The translations under genes and the position numbers were made by a program. DNA of 64,000 nucleotides from Paracoccus denitrificans. Its GTDB lineage: Bacteria > Pseudomonadota > Alphaproteobacteria > Rhodobacterales > Rhodobacteraceae. Below the pieces are notes generated by a model, which searched no databases, was not told where the DNA came from, and saw nothing but the letters and a program-made list of their open reading frames with translations. The DNA lies in assembly GCA_005768755.1 (NCBI GenBank), contig VAFL01000001.1, positions 186,001 to 250,000 of the forward strand, written 5' to 3'. This document shows positions 1 to 7,890 of this stretch, one piece after another (within the stretch, counting starts at the first letter, position 1; the number at the start of each line of letters is the position of its first letter).

Positions 1-1648
1 ACTTCGGGAAGTTATGGCCCTTGGCGACAAGCTGGGTGCCGATGATGATCTGGGTATCGCCCGCCGCGATTTCGGCGATGGTTTCCTTCAATGCCCGCGC
101 CGATCCGAACAGGTCCGATGACAGCACCGTCACCTTGGCATCGGGAAAGCGGGCGGCGACTTCTTCGGCCAGCCTTTCCACACCCGGCCCGACCGGGGCC
201 AGCTTGCCCTCGACATGGCAGGACGGGCATTCCGTCGGAATCGGGCGCGACTCACCGCATTGATGGCAGACGAGCCGGTTCTGAAAGCGGTGTTCCACCA
301 TGCGCGCATCGCATTGCTGACAGCCGATCTGATCGCCGCAGGCCCGGCAGATGGTGACCGGCGCGTAGCCGCGGCGGTTCAGGAACAAAAGCGACTGTTC
401 GCCCCGTCCGATCCGCGCCTCGACCGCGCGGGCCAGCGTGGGCGAGATCCATTTTCCGCCCGGCAGATCTTCGGCGCGCAGGTCGATCGTCGCCATATCC
501 GGCAGTTCCGCCTCGCCATACCGGGACCGCAGATCGAGCCGCGCATATTTGCCGCTGGCCGCGTTCACCCAGCTTTCAAGCGAAGGCGTGGCCGATGCCA
601 GAACGACCTGCGCATCGGCCACCGCGCCGCGCAGAACGGCCATGTCGCGGGCTGAATAATATACCGTATCTTCCTGTTTATAGGACGAATCATGTTCTTC
701 ATCGACGACGATCAGCCCAAGATCGCGAAAGGGCAGAAACAGCGCCGATCGGGCACCTACGACCAGCCCGACCTCTCCTGCGCCGGCCATATGCCACAAG
801 CGGCGGCGTTCGGTTCTGCTGATCCCGGAATGCCATTCGCCGGGCCGGGCCCCGAACCGTGCCTCGACCCGGTCCAGAAACTCTGCCGAAAGCGCGATTT
901 CCGGCAACAGAACAAGCGCCTGTCGTCCGGCGCGCAGGCAGGCAGCGACGGCTTCCAGATAGACCTCTGTCTTGCCCGATCCGGTGACGCCGCGCAGCAG
1001 TGTCGTGCCATAGGCGCGGCCCGAAACGGCGACCTGCAGTGCCTTTGACGCTGCGGCCTGATCCGGCGCGAGTACCTTGCCCGGCAGATCCGGATCCAGC
1101 CGAGGATAGGGCAGATCTTTCGGTGCGGTTGTTTCGATCAGTGTGCCTGCCGCGACCAGCCCCTTGACCACGCTGCTGCCCACACCCGCCATCTGCGCCA
1201 GTTCTGATGGCGCGAAGCTTGCCCCGCCGTGATCGTCGATCACACGCAGCACCGCCTGTCGCGCTTCGGTCATGCGCGAAGGGGCAGGGCCGCCCGGCTG
1301 AATGATCCGCCGTTCGGCCGGGCGCTTGTCCAGATCAGGTGCACGCAAAGCCATGCGCAACATCATCGGCAGCGGCGTCAGTGTGTAGTCGGCAGCCTTC
1401 ACCAGAAAGGATCGCAACTCAGCCGACAATGGGGCTGCGTCAACGCATCGGGCAACCGGGCGCAGCTTCGCCAGATCGAAGCTGCCCTCACCCTTGCCCC
1501 AGATGACGCCCATAACGCGGCGGGGACCCAGCGGGCAGATCACGATCTGGCCGTCGCCTACGCCGCCTTCGGGTGCCAGATAGTCCAGCAGCCCAACCGG
1601 TTCGGTAGTCAGCACGCCCACGCGCTGGCCCTGTTCATAGAAATTCAC
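1..1648 (-). CDS. priA: Primosomal protein N' (PriA replication-restart helicase), C-terminus cut by window edge
   Basis: This is the superfamily 2 DNA helicase that reloads the replisome at stalled forks. Reading leftward from a GTG start (VNFYEQGQRVGVL), the translation gives a PriA N-terminal domain, a Walker A motif GVTGSGKTEVY, a DEEH box, the helicase motif SATPS, and a zinc-binding block with paired cysteines (CRACG, CQQCD, CHQCG, CPSC) near positions 360-210. It ends in AKGHNFP at the window edge. About 549 codons are visible of a family length near 730, so the C-terminal helicase portion is missing only because of the window. It is divergent from the aldolase gene; priA next to this aldolase, DUF484 and xerC is, as I recall, a common Rhodobacterales order. 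The GTG start was chosen because the first in-frame ATG would remove conserved N-terminal residues. Confidence 0.95.
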   Translation of the reverse strand, partial: MNFYEQGQRVGVLTTEPVGLLDYLAPEGGVGDGQIVICPLGPRRVMGVIWGKGEGSFDLAKLRPVARCVDAAPLSAELRSFLVKAADYTLTPLPMMLRMALRAPDLDKRPAERRIIQPGGPAPSRMTEARQAVLRVIDDHGGASFAPSELAQMAGVGSSVVKGLVAAGTLIETTAPKDLPYPRLDPDLPGKVLAPDQAAASKALQVAVSGRAYGTTLLRGVTGSGKTEVYLEAVAACLRAGRQALVLLPEIALSAEFLDRVEARFGARPGEWHSGISRTERRRLWHMAGAGEVGLVVGARSALFLPFRDLGLIVVDEEHDSSYKQEDTVYYSARDMAVLRGAVADAQVVLASATPSLESWVNAASGKYARLDLRSRYGEAELPDMATIDLRAEDLPGGKWISPTLARAVEARIGRGEQSLLFLNRRGYAPVTICRACGDQIGCQQCDARMVEHRFQNRLVCHQCGESRPIPTECPSCHVEGKLAPVGPGVERLAEEVAARFPDAKVTVLSSDLFGSARALKETIAEIAAGDTQIIIGTQLVAKGHNFPK

Positions 1649-1776
1649 GTCTTGCTGCCTGCTCTCAAGCGAAGTCCTGCAGACTTGGCCCGGTCGAGCG
1701 CGAAAAACAAGCTCTGCCGCTTTCGGCGCATGCGCCAATGCGCTATCACAAGGCGAACCCACCCGAGGAGTGTGCC

Positions 1777-2433
1777 ATGAAATTCTTTATCGATACCGCC
1801 GATGTCGATGCGATCCGTGAACTGAACGATCTGGGCATGGTCGACGGCGTCACCACCAACCCGTCCCTGATCCTGAAGTCGGGCCGTGATATCACCGAAG
1901 TGACGAAGGAAATCTGCGATATGGTCGCCGGCCCCGTCTCGGCCGAGGTGGTCGCCGAAAAGGCTGACGACATGATCCGTGAAGGTCGCACTCTGGCCGA
2001 GATCGCGCCCAATATTGCCATCAAGGTGCCGCTGACCTGGGATGGACTGAAGGCTTGCCGTGTGTTCGCGGACGAAGGCCACATGGTGAACGTGACGCTG
2101 TGCTTCTCGGCCGCGCAGGCGATTCTGGCCGCCAAGGCAGGTGCAACCTTCATCAGCCCCTTCATCGGCCGGCTGGACGATATTCACCTGGACGGCATGG
2201 ACCTGATCGCTGACATCCGCGAGATCTACGACAATTACGGTTACGAGACCCAGATCCTTGCGGCCTCGATCCGGTCGGTCAATCACATCATCGAAGCCGG
2301 CAAGATCGGCGCCGATGTCATCACCGCACCGCCCGGCGTCATCAAGTCGATGGCGAATCATCCGCTGACGGACAAGGGTCTGGCGCAGTTCACCGCCGAC
2401 TGGGCCAAGACCGGGCAGAAGATCGGCGCATGA
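1777..2433 (+). CDS. fsa: Fructose-6-phosphate aldolase / small transaldolase
   Basis: A 218-aa TIM-barrel enzyme of the short transaldolase (TalC/FSA) subfamily, which handles dihydroxyacetone or sedoheptulose transfer in central carbon metabolism. Family features seen are the N-terminal MKFFIDTADV, GVTTNPSL and the Schiff-base lysine in IAIKVPLTWDG (about K83). The ORF is open further upstream, but the ATG chosen has GAGGAG seven bases before it and gives the standard N-terminus. The stop overlaps the next start as ATGA. Whether the physiological activity is transaldolase or F6P aldolase cannot be decided from sequence, so the symbol is tentative. Confidence 0.9.
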   Translation: MKFFIDTADVDAIRELNDLGMVDGVTTNPSLILKSGRDITEVTKEICDMVAGPVSAEVVAEKADDMIREGRTLAEIAPNIAIKVPLTWDGLKACRVFADEGHMVNVTLCFSAAQAILAAKAGATFISPFIGRLDDIHLDGMDLIADIREIYDNYGYETQILAASIRSVNHIIEAGKIGADVITAPPGVIKSMANHPLTDKGLAQFTADWAKTGQKIGA

Positions 2434-3122
2434 GCAGCGAGGCGCTAAGCCCCGAACAGCGGCAGGCGCTGCTGGACGATCCCAGCCTGATCCTGATGGA
2501 CAGGGACCTGATGCGCGCCATCGTCGGCGCGCATGAGGACGGGGTCGGCGCGAATGTCATCGACATTCGCGGCCGGGCCATGACTGTGCTGGAATCCCGG
2601 CTGGACCGGCTTGAGGCAGCGCATGAGAATGTCATCGCCGCCGCCTATGAAAATCAGTCCGGGATGAACACCATACATCGCGCCGTCCTGTCTTTGCTTG
2701 AGCCGGTCGATTTCGACGGGTTTCTGGAAAATCTGCAGGCCGATCTGGCTGATATCCTTCGCGTCGATACGCTGGTGCTGGTCATGGAAACCGGTGCCAA
2801 GGAGGGCACGCCTGAACTGGGCGGACCGTTGACCATGGTGCCGCCGGGCACGGTGGCGCGTGCCATCGCCGGGGGACGGCGCGGTCAGCCATCGGGCGAG
2901 GTGATTTTGCGACGTGTCGTTCCGGCGACGGCGGCGCTTCACGGCGGTGCCGCCGCGTCCGAGGCGCTGATCCCGCTGGATCTTGGCCCAAACCGGATGC
3001 CGGCGCTGCTGTTGATGGGCGCCGACGAACCCGGTCGGTTCAGCGCTGCCCATGGCACCGACCTGCTGCGCTTTTTCGGGCAGGCCTTCCGTCTGGTCCT
3101 TTTGCGCTGGCTGGACGAATGA
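2430..3122 (+). CDS. DUF484 family protein
   Basis: A 230-aa soluble protein of the DUF484 family, which has a GAF-like fold. The N-terminal part carries a coiled-coil-like stretch (residues about 45-75, ending AAYENQS), and a GAF-like alpha/beta core follows to the C-terminus. No catalytic residues are recognisable. It is coupled by ATGA overlaps to the aldolase before it and xerC after it, and DUF484 genes are known to travel with xerC in many proteobacteria. That suggests, but does not prove, a role linked to chromosome-dimer resolution. Confidence 0.85.
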   Translation: MSSEALSPEQRQALLDDPSLILMDRDLMRAIVGAHEDGVGANVIDIRGRAMTVLESRLDRLEAAHENVIAAAYENQSGMNTIHRAVLSLLEPVDFDGFLENLQADLADILRVDTLVLVMETGAKEGTPELGGPLTMVPPGTVARAIAGGRRGQPSGEVILRRVVPATAALHGGAAASEALIPLDLGPNRMPALLLMGADEPGRFSAAHGTDLLRFFGQAFRLVLLRWLDE

Positions 3123-4048
3123 CACGGCCGCTGGCGCTGACACCCGCGATGGCGGATGCGCTGGCAGACTGGCTTCGGGGCGAGGCGGCCACCAAAGACC
3201 GCTCGCCCCATACCATCACCGCTTACCGTGACGACAATATCGCATTTCTGTCCTTCCTGGGCGGCCATCATGGTCAGGGCGCGACGCCGAAATCCTTGTC
3301 CACGCTGAAGCAGACCGATATTCGTGCCTTCGCGGCGGCCGAACGCGCGCGCGGCCTGTCGGCGCGGTCACTGGCGCGGCGGTTGTCTGCCATCCGCAGT
3401 TTCCTGCGCTGGATATCTGATCGCGAGGGCTATGACCTGTCTGCCGCCCTATCGACGCGGGGGCCCAAATATCAACGCTCCTTGCCGCGACCGCTGGCCC
3501 CCGATCAGGCACGCGAACTGCTTGATTACGCGGACCAGCATCACCCTGAACCATGGATTGCGTCCCGCGACACGGCTGTGCTGACGCTGCTTTACAGCTG
3601 CGGGCTGCGCATTTCCGAAGCACTTGCGCTGACCGGGGCTGACTGGCCCCTGCGCGAGACGCTGGTCATTCATGGCAAGGGCGGACGAGAACGTATGGTG
3701 CCGGTGCTGCCTGTCGCGGTAAAAGCCATCGCCGCCTACCTGCAGCTTTGTCCCTATTCGCTGGAACGCGATGGCCCGCTGTTTCGCGGCGCGCGCGGTG
3801 GGCCGTTGCGGGCGGGTGTCCTGGAAGGCGCGATGGCGCGGATGCGCCAGTCGCTTGGTCTGCCGCCCACGGCGACACCGCACGCGCTTCGCCATAGTTT
3901 CGCCACACATCTGCTGTCGGCCGGCGGCGATCTGCGCACCATTCAGGAACTTCTGGGCCATGCCAGCCTTGGCACAACGCAAGTGTATACCGGCGTCGAC
4001 GATGCGCGCCTGATGGAGGTGTATCGCAAGGCGCACCCCCGGCGTTAA
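3119..4048 (+). CDS. xerC: Tyrosine recombinase XerC
   Basis: A 309-aa site-specific recombinase that with XerD resolves chromosome dimers at dif. An N-terminal SAM-like core-binding domain (about 10-105) precedes the catalytic domain. All catalytic residues are present: R164 in CGLRISEAL, K187 in HGKGG, H255 and R258 in PHALRHSFATHLL, H281 in LGHASL and the nucleophile Y290 in TTQVYTG. The start overlaps the DUF484 stop. Chromosomal context and the DUF484 partner favour XerC over a mobile-element integrase. Its stop codon shares a TTAA with the stop of the convergent gene. Confidence 0.95.
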   Translation: MTRPLALTPAMADALADWLRGEAATKDRSPHTITAYRDDNIAFLSFLGGHHGQGATPKSLSTLKQTDIRAFAAAERARGLSARSLARRLSAIRSFLRWISDREGYDLSAALSTRGPKYQRSLPRPLAPDQARELLDYADQHHPEPWIASRDTAVLTLLYSCGLRISEALALTGADWPLRETLVIHGKGGRERMVPVLPVAVKAIAAYLQLCPYSLERDGPLFRGARGGPLRAGVLEGAMARMRQSLGLPPTATPHALRHSFATHLLSAGGDLRTIQELLGHASLGTTQVYTGVDDARLMEVYRKAHPRR

Positions 4049-4539
4049 GCGCCATCGTCTTCTTCGGGGCGCAGCGCAATTCCGCGTGCTTTCAGGGCCT
4101 GCAGAAGCACGGGGCCAGGTTTGCCGTTCTCCAGCCCGGTGATGACGCGCAGATTCGGCAAAAGGTCCAGATCCCCGGCCGCTTCCTCGGTCACGGGAAT
4201 GGCATCGTCTCCGCAACCGGGATCCCAGAACGGCCAGAGCTGATACATCACCTTTGACCCGCCACCCAGCCCGCTGGACAGATGCAGGCTTTCGATACTG
4301 GCCAGTAGATGTTCGGGGATGGCGAGGTTGCGGAAATAGGTTTCGGCTTCGGGGATCACGGCATAGCCGTCGGATTCGATCGAAATCTCTCGCGCTTAAA
4401 TAATCTCGTCACACAACCCATCAAGGCGGAACAGATCCTTGCCCAGAAGTCCCGCCCATTCCAGCTGCAGCTTTTGTATCGCCGCGAAATCACCGGGTGG
4501 GACGCGGGCCAGTCTGTCTGGATCGGCGAAAATGCTCAT
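4045..4539 (-). pseudogene. Unrecognised small protein gene interrupted by an in-frame TAA
   Basis: On the minus strand an ATG at 4539 opens a 47-codon reading frame (MSIFADPDRLARVPPG...) that ends at a TAA at 4396-4398. The same frame continues without another stop for over 110 codons (AREISIESDGYAVIPEAE... to EEDDGA) up to 4045. The two halves abut in frame with no good start between them: a GTG at 4359 opens the 104-codon downstream part but has no clear ribosome-binding site. The simplest reading is one gene of about 164 codons with a single nonsense change. I do not recognise the family. Alternatives are stop-codon readthrough, two real small genes, or a sequencing error. Confidence 0.6.
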
Positions 4540-4570
4540 CTCATGTCTACTTGAAGCAGGGGGTCACCGA

Positions 4571-4987
4571 TCAGGCCTGCGTCTCCACATAGCGCGAAAA
4601 GCGATCCAGTATCGCCTGCCACCCCTCGCGCTGCATCTCGACAGGGTGGGTGTCTTCGGGATCGAAGCTGACAGTGACTGTCACACCATCCGTACCCTCT
4701 GCGAACTCCACACGGGCATGTCGGCCTCCGAATTCATATTCCAGCAGCTTCTCCGGTTCGACCTTGGTATAGGTGCCGGCAAAGTCGAAACCCATCGAGC
4801 CGTCCTTCGCCTCCATCCGAGAAGAAAATACCCCACCTTCGCGCAAATCGACCGTCGCCGCCGTCGTGTGCCAATCGTCTGACGCCGCGTTCCAGTGAAC
4901 GATGTGTTCGGGCGTGACGTAGACATGCCAGACCTTTGACAGGGGCGCGTTCGCTTTGGTTGAGACGATGATCTGCTTGGTCGGCAC
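4571..4987 (-). CDS. SRPBCC / AHSA1-like domain protein
   Basis: A 138-aa protein of the activator-of-Hsp90 homology / START-like ligand-binding superfamily. Motifs typical of the bacterial subgroup are the N-terminal NAPLSKVWHVYVTPEHI, WNAASDDWHTTAATVDLREGG and the C-terminal HPVEMQREGWQAILDRF. The frame is open further upstream (to 5068), but the GTG start chosen (MPTKQI) has AAGGA seven bases before it. The protein is probably cytosolic; ligand unknown. It is divergent from the secreted paralogue gene to its right. Confidence 0.8.
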   Translation of the reverse strand: MPTKQIIVSTKANAPLSKVWHVYVTPEHIVHWNAASDDWHTTAATVDLREGGVFSSRMEAKDGSMGFDFAGTYTKVEPEKLLEYEFGGRHARVEFAEGTDGVTVTVSFDPEDTHPVEMQREGWQAILDRFSRYVETQA

Positions 4988-5181
4988 GGGCTTATCCTTC
5001 GGTGCTGTCCTGGGCTGACGGCGGGTTGCAGAAGCAGCATCCTGCGTCCTTGACCGCAGCGTTGCCACAGGCGCGCGTTGTCCGGTTCAGACTGGATCGA
5101 TCGGCAGGCGACCGCAAGTTTGAATTGACAGCACTGGTAAAGCGTCGGATCGTTTCGACATATCCTGCCCTGAGGTTCCAG

Positions 5182-6042
5182 ATGCCCTGTTTGCGCCCCG
5201 ACCTGATTGCACGGATGGGGCATTCGCTGCCAGCGATCCTGATCTGTGCCGCGCCTGCCGTCGCCCAGCAGTTACAGGTGGCCTCGCAGCGTGAGGGTTT
5301 GGAGATCGTTGCAACCTCGGAACTGCCGACGGGTCCGGGGACCGTCGATGAAGCGTCAGTCTGTGGTTTTCCAGAGGCGGACAACCGCTCTCTCGGTGCC
5401 GAGGCGGTCAGCGCCGCGGGTTGGCTGGTCACAAATCAGTATGGCCAGGGAGAGTTCGACTATGTCAGCTTCGTCGGGCGCGCGACACCGGGAACCAGCG
5501 GTTCCTGCTTGTATGAGGACGGCCATGTCGCTGTGTATCGTGGTGAAGAATTGCTGGCCGTGGTCAGTCCGGCAGCGGATTCCGACCGCGATATAGGCAT
5601 GATTGTCGGTTGGCAGGATCAAGGTGGTGTCAGGATTTTCGACGGTGAATATCTGCCCGCCCCGCTTGCCGATCTGAAAGTCCACGCAGAAAATCTTGCG
5701 CTGGTGCGCCCCGTGGCCACGCGGGACAGTTTCTGCGGCGGGCGGATCGAGGTGCCTAACGTTTACGGCCTGCCAATCCATCAGGCCCGCATTCTGCTTC
5801 TTGACGAGGGTTGGGGCCTGCATCAGGCACAAAGTCTTGCGCCGTCCGATCCGGCGAGTGACATAGCCCAGGGCGAAGGCGGACTGCCCGAAATTCAAGG
5901 CTGCGCGGGCACTGGGTTTGGCTACTGCAATTTTCAATACGACTGGGCTGACGGGGTCGCGACGCTAACCCTCACCACTGCTGGCGATTGGCCCGAAGGT
6001 TCCTCTCCACCGGTCGTGAATTATGGGGCGGAGTGCAATTGA
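5182..6042 (+). CDS. Secreted protein with PASTA-like motif, copy 1 of a tandem pair
   Basis: A 286-aa protein of no recognised family. A short hydrophobic signal segment ending APAVAQQ precedes the mature part. The C-terminal half has DSFCGGRIEVP followed by NVYGLPIHQARILLLDEGW, which matches the PASTA pattern of VP-x-V-x-G, Ala, Leu and Gly spacing. Several cysteines suggest disulphides and so periplasmic or surface location. The next gene is a clear paralogue aligned over nearly the full length (QVASQR, QGGVRIFDG, DSFCGGRIEVP, ending in a Cys plus one residue). The start is uncertain: ATGs at 5182 and 5215 both give a signal peptide, and the frame is open back to 5002. Confidence 0.7.
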   Translation: MPCLRPDLIARMGHSLPAILICAAPAVAQQLQVASQREGLEIVATSELPTGPGTVDEASVCGFPEADNRSLGAEAVSAAGWLVTNQYGQGEFDYVSFVGRATPGTSGSCLYEDGHVAVYRGEELLAVVSPAADSDRDIGMIVGWQDQGGVRIFDGEYLPAPLADLKVHAENLALVRPVATRDSFCGGRIEVPNVYGLPIHQARILLLDEGWGLHQAQSLAPSDPASDIAQGEGGLPEIQGCAGTGFGYCNFQYDWADGVATLTLTTAGDWPEGSSPPVVNYGAECN

Positions 6043-6172
6043 AGCAACTGCGCGAAGGCCTTGCGGCCGGGCCAGTCCACGGCGCGCGGATCTGGCCCGC
6101 CGACGGTCCAGAACAGTTCCCGTGCGACTTGAAGCACAAAGATGTTTTTATCAGTAGCCTTTGAGGTCAATC

Positions 6173-7009
6173 ATGCCCGCTTTCCCTGTCCCTTATCTTT
6201 TGAAGTTTCTGTCTGCAGTCATAGCGGTTCTTGCCGTATCCCAGCCGGCCCTGGCCCAGATGCAGGTGGCGTCGCAGCGCGATGATATGGAACTGCGCGC
6301 AACGACAGACCTGCCGCAAAATCCGACGCCGCCAACAAGCACATCCAATTGCGGGACATGGCCGGCCGAAATCGAAACGGCAGCCGGTCAGTCGGTGGCA
6401 TCGGCCGGCTGGACCATCATCGATGAATTTGAAATCGGTGCGTTTACCTTTGTCAGCTTTGCCGGGCAGGTGACAGCGCGCGACGGTATGCGGTGCTTGT
6501 TCGAAAACGGGCACGTCGGCATCTTCTCTGGCGCAGACATCGTCGCGCTTGCAAGCACCGCAGCCGGTTCCGAACGTGCAATCGGAAGCATTGAAATTCT
6601 GCCCGATCAGGGCGGTGTCCGCATATTTGACGGCAATTACCATGCTTTTCCAATGGCGGATCTTAGGGTGCAAGGCGGAAATATGGCAGTTCTCGGGCCG
6701 CTCGCGGCGCGCGACAGTTTCTGCGGCGGACGGATCGAGGTCCCCGGCATGTATGGCCAGCCAATTCACGAAGCGCGCGCGCTGCTGCTGAGCGAGGGCT
6801 GGATACCTTCCGAGCAGTCGGAGGAATATGCCTCTGATGCCGCAGATCGGCGCTACGATTTCCCGGAGTTTCTGGAATGCTACGAGGATTCTTGCAGCTT
6901 CGAATATGCTCGCGCTGACGATCAGACCGTGCTGCATGTGTCGACGGACGAGACGAGGCAGGACAGCGTCTTGCCGCCGGTCTCGTATTACGGGGTCGAC
7001 TGCGAATAG
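6173..7009 (+). CDS. Secreted protein with PASTA-like motif, copy 2 of a tandem pair
   Basis: A 278-aa paralogue of the preceding gene with a clear signal peptide (hydrophobic core LKFLSAVIAVLAVSQ, cleavage after ALA). It shares QVASQRDDMELRATTDLP, LPDQGGVRIFDG, DSFCGGRIEVPGMYGQPIH and EARALLLSEGW with copy 1; the last part is PASTA-like. The C-terminal region is more divergent and acidic. GAGG six bases before the ATG supports this start. PASTA domains bind peptidoglycan in other bacteria, so cell-wall contact is a fair guess, but the match is by eye and a single motif. Confidence 0.72.
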   Translation: MPAFPVPYLLKFLSAVIAVLAVSQPALAQMQVASQRDDMELRATTDLPQNPTPPTSTSNCGTWPAEIETAAGQSVASAGWTIIDEFEIGAFTFVSFAGQVTARDGMRCLFENGHVGIFSGADIVALASTAAGSERAIGSIEILPDQGGVRIFDGNYHAFPMADLRVQGGNMAVLGPLAARDSFCGGRIEVPGMYGQPIHEARALLLSEGWIPSEQSEEYASDAADRRYDFPEFLECYEDSCSFEYARADDQTVLHVSTDETRQDSVLPPVSYYGVDCE

Positions 7010-7096
7010 ATCTTTCCGACAGAGGTTCATAGAAGGTTCGGGCGCGGCCCGGCCAATCAACTTGCACGCAAACTGCCGGAATGCGACAACGCGCTG

Positions 7097-7792
7097 ATGA
7101 ACATTCGCCTGAAAGCCCTTTCCGTGCATTTGCTGACCGCGACCGGCGCGGTGCTGTCGATGCTGGCCATGCTGGCCGCGGTCGAAGGCCGTTGGTCGCT
7201 GATGTTCTTCTGGCTGATCGTCGCACTTGTCGTCGATGGCGTCGATGGACCGTTGGCGCGGCGCTATCGGGTCAAGGAAAACTGGCCGCTTTACGACGGC
7301 GTGCTGATGGACCTGATCATCGACTTCCTGACCTATGTCTTCATACCTGCCTTTGCACTGTTCAAATCGGACTTGCTGCCGGGGTGGACGGGCTGGTTCG
7401 CGATCATCGCGATCACCTATGGATCGATTCTGTATTTCTCGGATACGCGCATGAAAACGCGCGACAATTCCTTTGCCGGGTTTCCTGCATGCTGGAACAT
7501 GGTCGTACTTGTTCTGTTTGCGTTAAAGCCGAACTTCTGGCTGATCCTGTTTATCGTCGTCCTGCTGACCGTTGCGATGTTCACCAACGTCAAATTCGTT
7601 CATCCCGTCCGTACCCGGCGCTGGCGGGCAATTACGCTGACCATGGCGGCGGCGTGGATTGCTTGCGGGATCTGGGCGATTCTGGTGGATTTCCATCCTT
7701 CAAGCTGGGCGAACTGGGGTCTTGTGATCACCAGCCTGTGGCTGATCGGCGCAGGCGCGGCCCAGCAACTGACCGAGCGGCGGCACAACTAG
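7097..7792 (+). CDS. pcs: Phosphatidylcholine synthase
   Basis: A 231-aa integral membrane CDP-alcohol phosphotransferase that condenses CDP-diacylglycerol with choline in one step, a pathway typical of alphaproteobacteria. The signature is D50-G51-x2-A54-R55 followed by G68-x3-D72-x3-D76 within DGPLARR and YDGVLMDLIID; the longer spacer between the halves is characteristic of Pcs rather than PssA or PgsA. Further Pcs-like features are SDTRMKTRDNSFAGFPACWN and FVHPVRTRRWR. About eight hydrophobic segments are visible. No choline-uptake gene lies next to it. Confidence 0.9.
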   Translation: MNIRLKALSVHLLTATGAVLSMLAMLAAVEGRWSLMFFWLIVALVVDGVDGPLARRYRVKENWPLYDGVLMDLIIDFLTYVFIPAFALFKSDLLPGWTGWFAIIAITYGSILYFSDTRMKTRDNSFAGFPACWNMVVLVLFALKPNFWLILFIVVLLTVAMFTNVKFVHPVRTRRWRAITLTMAAAWIACGIWAILVDFHPSSWANWGLVITSLWLIGAGAAQQLTERRHN

Positions 7793-7890
7793 GCCCGAAA
7801 GACGGGTGCCGCCCGGTCATCGCGGTTTATCCTTGATTGGCCGCGATATTGTCCCATTATGACGCCCAAGCTTCACCTTTGGGGGGAATA

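Noticed and set aside
3119..4048. Tyrosine recombinase as mark of a mobile element
   Set aside because: The DUF484-xerC coupling and housekeeping neighbours show chromosomal XerC; no att repeats or phage genes are present.
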